Shown here piece by piece: positions 1 to 4,703 of a stretch of 5,454 nt of DNA; within the stretch, counting starts at the first letter, position 1, and each line of letters starts with the position of its first letter. The stretch comes from Dehalococcoidia bacterium (GTDB taxonomy: Bacteria; Chloroflexota; Dehalococcoidia; SM23-28-2; RBG-16-64-32): positions 1 to 5,454 of the forward strand of contig JAUYGU010000002.1 in NCBI GenBank assembly GCA_030690405.1, in the 5' to 3' direction. A program made the position numbers and the translations under genes. The notes beneath the pieces were generated by a model, which was not told the origin of the DNA, did no database searches, and saw nothing but the letters and a program-made list of their open reading frames with translations.

Positions 1-22
1 GGGCAGACACTGGGGTCTGCCC
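1..22. repeat. Perfect 8-bp inverted repeat just after grpE
   Basis: GGGCAGAC (1-8) pairs exactly with GTCTGCCC (15-22) around a six-base loop, ACTGGG. On the minus strand it lies 12 nt past the grpE stop codon and could help end or process the transcript. The sequence beyond position 1 is not visible, so a following T tract cannot be checked. With the flanking CCTAC (22-26) it also resembles the GTAGGGGC...GCCC type of dispersed intergenic repeat seen in Chloroflexota and other repeat-rich genomes. That resemblance is from recall. Confidence 0.55.
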
Positions 23-46
23 CTACGCGTCATCCTACACGTCATC
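23..46. repeat. Tandem 12-bp duplication over the grpE stop codon
   Basis: CTACGCGTCATC (23-34) is followed directly by CTACACGTCATC (35-46), with one mismatch. On the minus strand each unit reads Asp-Asp-(Val or Ala)-stop in the grpE frame, so the duplication places a second in-frame TAG 12 nt after the first. It looks like a small slippage or duplication event. Confidence 0.7.
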
Positions 47-655
47 CTTCGCTTCCCCCCCCTCTTCCTGCTTCCCGCTTCCCTCTTCCGTCTGTCCACT
101 GTCCACTGTCCCCTGTCCACTCCCCTTCTCGCCCTTGCCCACAACGACCATGGCCGGGCGGAGGACGCGGTCGTGGAGCATGTAGCCGCGCTGGACCTCC
201 GCGAGGATCTTCCCCTCCTCGCCGTCGGCGTGCATCACCGCCTCGTGGTAGCGGGGGTCGAACTGCTGCCCCTCCACCTCGATGGCGGAGACGCCAGCGT
301 TCTCCAGGATGAGCTGCAGCTTGCGGTAGATCAGGCGGACGCCGTCGAGCCAGGTGAGGCCGGCCAGGTGGGCGTCGACGCTCATGAGGGCGCGCTCCAG
401 GTCGTCGAGGATGGGGAGGATGTTCATGACGAGGGCGGCGGAGGCGAAGCGGCGGTTCTCGTCGCGCTCCTGCTCGATGCGCTTCTTGTAGTTCTGAAAG
501 TCGGCCTCGGCGCGCTGCCAGTTGCCCAGGTACTTCTGGGCGTCCTCGCGGGCGCGGGCCAGCTGCTCCTCCAGCGAGGCTTCGACGGCCGGCTGCTCCG
601 CCTCGGGCGGTGCTTCGGGCGTGTCGGAAGGTTCAAGCTTCTCTGTGTCCATCAT
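35..655 (-). CDS. grpE: GrpE, nucleotide exchange factor of the DnaK chaperone
   Basis: GrpE is a cytoplasmic homodimer that releases ADP from DnaK (Hsp70) so that bound client protein can leave. This 206-residue protein has a variable acidic N-terminus (1-28), a long coiled-coil helix (about 29-75, with NWQRAEADFQNYKKRIEQE) and a C-terminal beta domain. The family signature is complete: FDPRYHEAV (132-140), a 16-residue gap, then GYMLHDRVLRPAMVVV (157-172). The usual GrpE end is near residue 174. Residues 175-206 form an extra Gly/Glu/Lys/Gln-rich tail encoded by heptanucleotide repeats. Two adjacent ATG codons (655 and 652) are possible starts; AGG lies 5 nt before the first and 8 nt before the second. 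The gene lies 147 nt after hrcA on the same strand and is probably co-transcribed from the CIRCE-controlled promoter. dnaK and dnaJ may follow to the left, outside the window. The identification is secure; only the exact start is uncertain. Confidence 0.97.
   Translation of the reverse strand: MMDTEKLEPSDTPEAPPEAEQPAVEASLEEQLARAREDAQKYLGNWQRAEADFQNYKKRIEQERDENRRFASAALVMNILPILDDLERALMSVDAHLAGLTWLDGVRLIYRKLQLILENAGVSAIEVEGQQFDPRYHEAVMHADGEEGKILAEVQRGYMLHDRVLRPAMVVVGKGEKGSGQGTVDSGQTEEGSGKQEEGGEAKDDV
64..121. repeat. Two blocks of heptanucleotide tandem repeats inside grpE
   Basis: Positions 94-121 hold four 7-bp units, GTCCACT, GTCCACT, GTCCCCT and GTCCACT. Positions 64-91 hold four degenerate units, CTTCCTG, CTTCCCG, CTTCCCT and CTTCCGT. 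Only two bases separate the blocks. Both lie in the 3' end of grpE and encode its non-conserved tail. Because 7 is not a multiple of 3, each copy is read in a different frame, giving a Gly/Ser/Gln/Glu mixture. They resemble the short tandemly repeated heptamers (STRR-like) known from cyanobacterial intergenic DNA. The family assignment is inference. Confidence 0.8.
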
Positions 656-718
656 TCGTACCTGTATCTCAGTAATTCGCCTTGACTGAAGCCGTTGCCC
701 AGCCGCTTCCGCCCCACC

Positions 719-780
719 GAGATTCCTTCGCGAAGCTGCGGGGGCGCGGATCGAGACCGTCGTCGCCGCTCAGAATGACA
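719..780. repeat. Probable dispersed intergenic repeat between hrcA and grpE
   Basis: On the plus strand the segment opens with GAGATTCCTTCGCGAAGC (719-736, containing the palindrome CTTCGCGAAG at 726-735) and closes with CGCTCAGAATGACA (767-780). These two ends match, by recall, the widespread intergenic repeat GAGATTCTTCGC...GCTCAGAATGACA found in many environmental bacterial genomes. Here the middle is longer and GC-rich. It occupies much of the 147-nt hrcA-grpE gap, so it would be transcribed within the operon. No small gene is evident in this gap. Confidence 0.5.
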
Positions 781-802
781 CATGAGAAGCGCCTCCGCTG
801 GT

Positions 803-1837
803 CTAGCTGAAGTAGTCGTCCAGCAGCTCCTCCATGATGGAGCTGACGTAGCGCACCATGGAGACCGCCCGCGGGTAGTGCATCCGCGTGGGGCCGACGA
901 CGCTGACGGCGCCACCCAGGCCGGAGGCGCCGCCGTAGCGCGAGATGACGACGCTGCACTGCCGCATGGCGTCCTCCGGGTGCTCGCTGCCGATGATGAG
1001 CGTCACATTGTCGCGGGCCGGCTTGCCGCCCGCAGGGGCGATCGGTATCGCCCTGCCGAGGTTGGCGCGACCGAGCAGCTCCATCAGCGCCAGGATGCGG
1101 TCGCCCTGGGCGAACTCCGGCTCGCTGAGCATCTCCCGCAGCCCCTCCAGGTGCGCCTCGCCGAACGACTCGGCGTCCTGCGACTGCATCAAGGCGAGGG
1201 CGGAGCGCACGACCTCCGCCTCCAGCGAGAGGTGCTCGATCTGGTGGGAGCGGATCTCGTCCACGGTGCGTCCGGCGTAGAGCGAATTGAGGCGCAAGGC
1301 TACATCGCTCAGCTCGTCCTGGGAGAGCGGGTGGTCCAGCGTTAGCGTGTGCTGGACGACCAGCGTCTCCTGGAGCACCACGACCAGAAGGGCGACGAAG
1401 TCGTGCAGGCTGACGAGCTGGAGCCAGCGCAGGCGGGGCCGGGCGGCGTGGGGGGCGGTGACCACGGATACGTAGCTGAGCCGGGCGGCGAGCACGGCGG
1501 CGGCGAGGTGCGCCCAGTCGGCGGCCTCTCCGGCGGCCTGGTGGAACTGGTGACGGATCGTCTGCTGGACGGCGGCCGGCGGCTCCTGCGGCCGCATCAG
1601 CGCCTCCACGTAGTAGCGGTAGCCCTTGTCCGTCGGCATGCGGCCGGCGGAGGTGTGCGGCTGCACGATGTAGCCCTCGTCCTCCAGGCGCGCCATCTCG
1701 TTGCGGATGGTGGCGGAGGAGACGGGCAGGCCGGTGCGCTGGACGACGGAGTTGGACGCCACGGGCTGAGCGGTGCGCACGTATTCGTCCACGATGAAGC
1801 GTAGGAGCCGTTCGCGTCTTTCGGTAAGCACGTCCAT
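803..1837 (-). CDS. hrcA: HrcA, heat-inducible transcription repressor
   Basis: HrcA is a dimeric repressor that binds CIRCE operators and shuts off class I heat-shock genes; GroEL keeps it active. From the ATG the protein is 344 residues, the normal family length. The N-terminal winged helix (about 1-80) contains SSATIRNEMARLEDEGYI (40-57), then HTSAGRMPTDKGYRYYV (61-77), which are family hallmarks. The C-terminal half ends with the typical GPTRMHYPRAVSMVRYV block. Two starts are plausible. ATG 1837 has AAGG only 2 nt upstream. GTG 1831 has the same AAGG at 8 nt and aligns with the MLT start I recall for Bacillus HrcA, so the true start may be two codons later. An upstream in-frame GTG at 1855 lies inside the operator and is unlikely. 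The perfect CIRCE in its own leader implies autoregulation. The gene is followed by grpE. Confidence 0.97.
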   Translation of the reverse strand: MDVLTERRERLLRFIVDEYVRTAQPVASNSVVQRTGLPVSSATIRNEMARLEDEGYIVQPHTSAGRMPTDKGYRYYVEALMRPQEPPAAVQQTIRHQFHQAAGEAADWAHLAAAVLAARLSYVSVVTAPHAARPRLRWLQLVSLHDFVALLVVVLQETLVVQHTLTLDHPLSQDELSDVALRLNSLYAGRTVDEIRSHQIEHLSLEAEVVRSALALMQSQDAESFGEAHLEGLREMLSEPEFAQGDRILALMELLGRANLGRAIPIAPAGGKPARDNVTLIIGSEHPEDAMRQCSVVISRYGGASGLGGAVSVVGPTRMHYPRAVSMVRYVSSIMEELLDDYFS

Positions 1838-1848
1838 CACCTTAGCAA

Positions 1849-1875
1849 TTAGCACTCGAAGGCCGAGAGTGCTAA
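1849..1875 (-). promoter_or_regulatory. CIRCE operator (HrcA binding site)
   Basis: TTAGCACTC (1849-1857), a 9-nt spacer, then GAGTGCTAA (1867-1875) is an exact match to the CIRCE consensus, with both arms perfect. It lies in the hrcA leader, about 3 nt after the predicted transcript start and 11 nt before the ATG. HrcA bound here would block initiation. In RNA the hairpin would also lie next to the ribosome binding site. Confidence 0.98.
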
Positions 1876-1884
1876 CCGAAGGTC

Positions 1885-1914
1885 AGCGTAGCACCCGCGC
1901 GGAAAGCGTGTCAA
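1885..1914 (-). promoter_or_regulatory. Sigma-70-type promoter of hrcA-grpE
   Basis: On the minus strand, TTGACA (1914-1909) is a consensus -35, followed by an 18-nt spacer and TACGCT (1890-1885) as -10. The three bases before the -10 are TGC, an extended -10 element. The predicted start near 1878 puts CIRCE directly downstream, the usual layout of a vegetative promoter controlled by HrcA. Confidence 0.85.
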
Positions 1915-1949
1915 GCGCGGCGGGGTGAGGGCGAAGGGCGACAAGCTTC

Positions 1950-1972
1950 TATGGAGGGACAGGCTTCAGCCT
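1950..1972. repeat. Possible GGCTGAAGCC-type intergenic repeat between divergent promoters
   Basis: AGGCTTCAGCCT (1961-1972) is a 12-bp inverted repeat. Read on the minus strand it continues as AGGCTGAAGCCTGTCCCTCC, a form I recall from dispersed intergenic repeats of environmental genomes. Its core GGCTGAAGCC occurs again on the plus strand at 3667-3676. It lies between the two divergent promoters and overlaps neither. I see nothing else in 1915-1996. Confidence 0.4.
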
Positions 1973-1996
1973 CTCGCGGACGGAGCGTTGCCCGTG

Positions 1997-2026
1997 TTGA
2001 CCCCTTCGCGCGGGGCTTGCTATACT
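1997..2026 (+). promoter_or_regulatory. Sigma-70-type promoter of the small membrane protein gene
   Basis: TTGACC (1997-2002), an 18-nt spacer and TATACT (2021-2026) with TGC just before the -10 form a strong extended -10 promoter. The predicted transcript start is near 2033, giving a leader of about 38 nt. It points away from the hrcA promoter, with 82 nt between the two -35 boxes. Confidence 0.85.
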
Positions 2027-2056
2027 CAGCGCGACCCCGAATCCCGTCCCAAGTCC

Positions 2057-2063
2057 AAAGGAG
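2057..2063 (+). promoter_or_regulatory. Ribosome binding site deciding the start at 2071
   Basis: AAAGGAG lies 7 nt before ATG 2071, a near-ideal Shine-Dalgarno. It rules out the in-frame upstream ATG at 1951, which lies ahead of the promoter. Confidence 0.9.
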
Positions 2064-2070
2064 CCCCGCC

Positions 2071-2208
2071 ATGACAGAAACGGAACAGGAAGAAGGCCGT
2101 GAGAAGAAGGGCGGCAAACGCAAGCTGCTCGCGTTTCTGGCCCTGATCGGCGCTATCATCGCTGCCATGGCCTTCTGGCGCCGCCGCGGCGCCGAGGAAG
2201 AGGAGTAG
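2071..2208 (+). CDS. Small single-span membrane protein, 45 residues, function unknown
   Basis: I do not recognise a family. The protein has a charged N-terminus rich in Glu and Lys (1-18, ending GGKRK), one hydrophobic helix (LLAFLALIGAIIAAMAFW, about 19-36), then RRR and a short acidic end, GAEEEE. Positive residues flank both sides of the helix, so the topology cannot be called with confidence. It has its own strong promoter and an excellent ribosome site, so it is very likely translated despite its size. The MBL hydrolase gene starts 65 nt downstream on the same strand and has no clear promoter of its own, so the two are probably co-transcribed. Possible roles include a small membrane anchor or stress-related membrane peptide, but nothing in the sequence shows which. 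Confidence 0.85.
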   Translation: MTETEQEEGREKKGGKRKLLAFLALIGAIIAAMAFWRRRGAEEEE

Positions 2209-2273
2209 GCCTCGGCCGGAGCGCCCGTCCCCTTGGCACCTGATCTCGCGTTCCTCCGGAGCGGACTGACCCC

Positions 2274-2912
2274 GTGGAGATAACCTGGCTCGGTCACTCC
2301 TGCTTCCGCATTCGCGGCCGCGAGGCAGCTATCGTCACGGACCCCTGTCCGCCGGCGAGCGGCTACAACATCGGCAAGCCCACGGCGGACATCGTCACCG
2401 TCAGCCACTCCCATGAGGACCACTCCTACGTAAAGGGCGTGGCCGGCAGCCCGGTCGTCCTCGAGCGTCCGGGGGAGTACGAGATCCACGGCGCCTTCGT
2501 GACCGGCGTGGGCACGTACCACGATTCGAAGAACGGCGCTACACACGGCCCCAACGTCTCCTTCGTGCTGGAGATGGAGGATGTCCGCGTCTGCCACCTG
2601 GGCGACCTGGGACACACGCCGACGCCCGACCAGGTGGAGGAGATGAGCGGCGTGGGCGTATTGCTCGTCCCCGTCGGCGGGAACACGACGATCGACGGTG
2701 CTGCGGCCGCCGAGGTGGTCAGCATCATCGAGCCCGCCCTCGTTATCCCCATGCACTACGGCACGGAGGTGACGAAGAGCGATCTGGCGCCGCTGGACCG
2801 CTTCCTGAAGGAGATGGGCGCCAAGGACCTGGAGCGGCAGCCCAAGCTGACGGTCAGCCGCAGCTCACTGCCCCACGAGACGCAGGTAGTCCTGCTGGAC
2901 TACCGCCGCTAG
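2274..2912 (+). CDS. MBL-fold metallo-hydrolase, UlaG-like / beta-lactamase superfamily domain
   Basis: This 212-residue cytoplasmic protein consists of one metallo-beta-lactamase fold of the compact UlaG-like type (Lactamase_B_3). It opens with the family start EITWLGHSCFRI (2-13). The metal site is intact: HSHEDH (45-50) is the HxHxDH motif, followed by a likely His ligand in TYHD (H83), Asp in HLGDLGH (D111) and the final His in PMHYGTE (H161). Such proteins bind two metal ions (Zn, Mn or Fe) and hydrolyse varied substrates, so the exact substrate cannot be named. It starts with GTG at 2274. The upstream region offers only GGA at 8 nt or GGAG at 12 nt, so translation initiation is probably modest. 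It likely shares the promoter of the preceding small membrane protein gene and converges with the transporter gene. Confidence 0.93.
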   Translation: MEITWLGHSCFRIRGREAAIVTDPCPPASGYNIGKPTADIVTVSHSHEDHSYVKGVAGSPVVLERPGEYEIHGAFVTGVGTYHDSKNGATHGPNVSFVLEMEDVRVCHLGDLGHTPTPDQVEEMSGVGVLLVPVGGNTTIDGAAAAEVVSIIEPALVIPMHYGTEVTKSDLAPLDRFLKEMGAKDLERQPKLTVSRSSLPHETQVVLLDYRR

Positions 2913-2929
2913 GACAGGCTAGCCGGCGG
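2903..2929. terminator. Possible bidirectional stem covering both convergent stop codons
   Basis: CCGCC-G-CTAG (2903-2912) can pair with CTAG-CC-GGCGG (2919-2929) around the loop GACAGG, with one small internal mismatch. The TAG stops of the MBL and transporter genes both lie in the CTAG arms. The stem works from either strand, as expected at the junction of converging genes, but no T tract follows on either side. It may be a weak or factor-assisted terminator, or chance. Confidence 0.35.
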
Positions 2930-3596
2930 CCGAACAGCAGGCGGCCTGGCACCTGCGTATCCCGTAGAAACAGGAGCGGCAGAAGCAGGCCGTCAACCCT
3001 TCGAAACACACGTCGCCGCGCGCACCCTCCAACCCCTCTCTAACCAACCAGGGAACGAGTACTAGTGCCGTTGCAGGATCGAGCCACCACCAACCCAGGA
3101 TAGCGTTGGCCACGAGTCCCAGCAGTAGACAGACGGAGAGGTACGAGCAGGCAAGCGTTTCCTTAGCTTCCGCAGCCAGGGCGACAAGTTTCGTCTTGGC
3201 TGCCGTCCGCAGCTTCGCCAGAGCGACCAGAGGCATCACGATGACGGAAGCCAATGCGAGCCCAATCCCCACCAGCGACTCGTCCGCGCCCTCGCGCCCA
3301 GCTATGGCTGCGGAAGCCTGGTAGAGTACGGCGGCGGCCAGGGCAAGGAAGGTCCATCCTATAAGCCTCATCGCCCGTTGCTCCCGTCGCTCGCCAAGCT
3401 CCTCATCGGCGGTAGAGATTCGCCAGAGCACCGCTGATGCCGCCGCCACCTCCAGGTAACTGTCGGCACCGAACGCGATCAGGGCAAGGCTACCTGCCGC
3501 AACCCCAGCCCAGATGGCAACGACGCCCTCAGCGACGTTGTAGAGGGCCGTGGCAATTAGGAGTAGCTTAGCTAGGCCGAGATGTCTTGCGCCCAT
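2919..3596 (-). CDS. Cation diffusion facilitator-like membrane protein (putative metal transporter)
   Basis: The 225-residue protein has about six hydrophobic segments (roughly 9-31, 35-58, 77-97, 107-126, 150-168, 172-187), matching the transmembrane domain of CDF cation efflux proteins. FGADSYLEV (42-50) gives D45xxxE49, where classic CDF proteins have a metal-binding Asp/His pair. AKETLACSYLS (144-154) and GWWWLDP (168-174) match, by recall, short proteins annotated as cation transporters in Chloroflexota and actinobacteria. The large cytoplasmic C-terminal domain of classic CDF proteins is absent. Instead residues 197-221 hold seven cysteines (197, 204, 206, 209, 216, 220, 221), possibly binding metal. 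GC is about 61% in 3001-3240, against about 71% in part of hrcA, hinting at transfer. ATG 3596 has no good Shine-Dalgarno, and the promoter -10 ends 8 nt upstream. The metal substrate and true transport activity are unproven. Confidence 0.8.
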   Translation of the reverse strand: MGARHLGLAKLLLIATALYNVAEGVVAIWAGVAAGSLALIAFGADSYLEVAAASAVLWRISTADEELGERREQRAMRLIGWTFLALAAAVLYQASAAIAGREGADESLVGIGLALASVIVMPLVALAKLRTAAKTKLVALAAEAKETLACSYLSVCLLLGLVANAILGWWWLDPATALVLVPWLVREGLEGARGDVCFEGLTACFCRSCFYGIRRCQAACCSAAG

Positions 3597-3604
3597 GCGC
3601 CCCC

Positions 3605-3634
3605 ATTGTAGCAGCGCCCGCCCGCCGAGCCGAA
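3605..3634 (-). promoter_or_regulatory. Candidate promoter of the CDF-like gene (leaderless transcript)
   Basis: On the minus strand TACAAT (3610-3605) is a good -10, preceded by TGC (extended -10). An 18-nt spacer leads back to a weak -35, TTCGGC (3634-3629). Transcription would start near 3598, only about 2 nt before ATG 3596, leaving no room for a ribosome binding site. Confidence 0.6.
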
Positions 3635-3650
3635 GCTGGCGGCCTTGGGG

Positions 3651-3693
3651 CCGGCCCGTCTTTCAGGGCTGAAGCCCCGCAGCTGCGGGCCGG
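3651..3693. terminator. Nested inverted repeats just after the SGNH gene
   Basis: CCGGCCCG (3651-3658) pairs perfectly with CGGGCCGG (3686-3693). Inside lie GGGC-TGAA-GCCC (3666-3677) and the 14-bp palindrome CCCGCAGCTGCGGG (3676-3689). The structure begins 1 nt after the SGNH stop codon and before the promoter of the next gene, a sensible place for a terminator, though no T tract follows. The inner TTTCAGGGCTGAAGCCCC (3661-3678) resembles a dispersed intergenic repeat and shares its 10-bp core with 1962-1971. Confidence 0.5.
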
Positions 3694-3694
3694 A

Positions 3695-4684
3695 TTACGA
3701 GCGGCCGCGCGCGGCCCGGTAGGCGCCGGCGACAACCGCCGCCGCCAGCAGCGAGGCGGGGATCGCGATCGCCAGTATGAGGGCGAGGTTGGAGTCGTCT
3801 TCTTGCGCCGAGGCGATGGGCTCCAGCCCTCCCCGACCCAGGGGGCCCAGGCTCATCTGCTCCACCGCCACAGGAGTCATCAGATCCTTCGGCAGCACGG
3901 CATCCCGGCCTTCGATCGTCGCCAGGACTACCTCGGCCATCAGCGCGTGCCCATCGTCATTCGGGTGGACGCCGTCGGTGGCGATGAGCTGGGCGGCGCG
4001 TCCGCGGAACAGAGGGTAGACGCTGGCCAGCCTGGCATGCAGGTCGGGCCTGGAGGCCACCTCCTCCGTCACGGCGTCGATCTCCCCCACCGCGAAGTCG
4101 GCGATGAGGTCCCCCGCCCCGCCGCGGCCGGAAAGCGGGCTGTACAGGTCCATCACCACCAGTTCCGCCTTCGGCGCCGCCTGCCGAAGCCTCTCAAGCA
4201 CCTGCGTCAGGTTCCCTTTCAGCGTCCCCAGCATCTCCTGGAACCGGCCCTGGCACTCCTCGCTAAGCGTGTCGGCCAGGCAGGGCGAGTCCGCGGTGGC
4301 CAGCGCCAGCACATCATTGCCGCCGATGTCGACGGTGATTATCTCCACGTTGTCGTCGGACGATGAGGTGTCCTCCTGCCGGTCCCGTATCTCGCTCAAG
4401 GCGCGCTCCAGCTGTCCACCCGGGAGCAGCAGGTCGGAGCTGGTGGCGCCGGGTACGCCCATGTTGACCAGCTCCAGCCCGCGGTCGCGGTAGCGATCGC
4501 TGCCCTGGAGCGTCCCGTAGGTGAGGGCGACGTAGCCGCCGGTGGCCGGGTCTGAGGCGCCGACGCCGAACGCCAGCGAGTCGCCGATGGCGACATATGC
4601 GGGCGTCTCCTTGGCAGCGGCGGGAGCCGGCGCCAGGAGGGCCAGAGACACAAACGCCGCCAGAAGCGGCAACAGCCTTCGCAT
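3695..4684 (-). CDS. Secreted SGNH/GDSL-family hydrolase with C-terminal membrane anchor
   Basis: SGNH hydrolases are esterases or lipases, and some act on acylated glycans or lipids. This 329-residue protein has a signal peptide (RR start, hydrophobic 4-18, cleavage probably after APAAA at 20-24). The catalytic blocks are complete: GDSLAFG (34-40, nucleophile S36), GVPGATSSDLL (76-86), GGND (121-124, N123) and DGVHPNDDGH (237-246, D237 and H240). C135 and C144 could form a disulfide. After an acidic linker (294-298), residues 299-321 form a membrane helix followed by AYRAARGRS, so the enzyme is probably held on the outer face of the membrane. ATG 4684 has AGGA 3 nt upstream, and there is no better start. 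The gene begins 19 nt after the LysM/M23 gene, suggesting one transcript and a role in the cell envelope. The substrate is unknown. Confidence 0.93.
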   Translation of the reverse strand: MRRLLPLLAAFVSLALLAPAPAAAKETPAYVAIGDSLAFGVGASDPATGGYVALTYGTLQGSDRYRDRGLELVNMGVPGATSSDLLLPGGQLERALSEIRDRQEDTSSSDDNVEIITVDIGGNDVLALATADSPCLADTLSEECQGRFQEMLGTLKGNLTQVLERLRQAAPKAELVVMDLYSPLSGRGGAGDLIADFAVGEIDAVTEEVASRPDLHARLASVYPLFRGRAAQLIATDGVHPNDDGHALMAEVVLATIEGRDAVLPKDLMTPVAVEQMSLGPLGRGGLEPIASAQEDDSNLALILAIAIPASLLAAAVVAGAYRAARGRS

Positions 4685-4703
4685 GAGTCCTGCTATGAAG
4701 ATC

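Noticed and set aside
64..121. CRISPR array
   Set aside because: The units are 7 bp and directly adjacent, with no spacers.
173..685. Open frame on the plus strand opposite grpE
   Set aside because: It is antisense to a clear grpE and its translation is a Val/Leu/Gly-rich composition artefact of high-GC codons, with no known motif.
782..1804. Plus-strand open frames opposite hrcA
   Set aside because: They are shadows of hrcA, rich in Ala, Gly, Arg and His, with no ribosome sites or recognisable domains.
1951..2070. Longer start for the small membrane protein at ATG 1951
   Set aside because: This start lies upstream of the promoter (1997-2026), and an ideal ribosome site marks ATG 2071.
1911..2756. 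Long minus-strand frame across the small gene and the MBL gene
   Set aside because: It crosses two promoters and runs opposite a gene with an intact metal-binding motif. The protein has no domain signal.
3587..4366. Plus-strand frame opposite the SGNH gene
   Set aside because: It is antisense to a gene with all four SGNH blocks, and its His/Arg/Gln-rich translation is typical of shadow frames.
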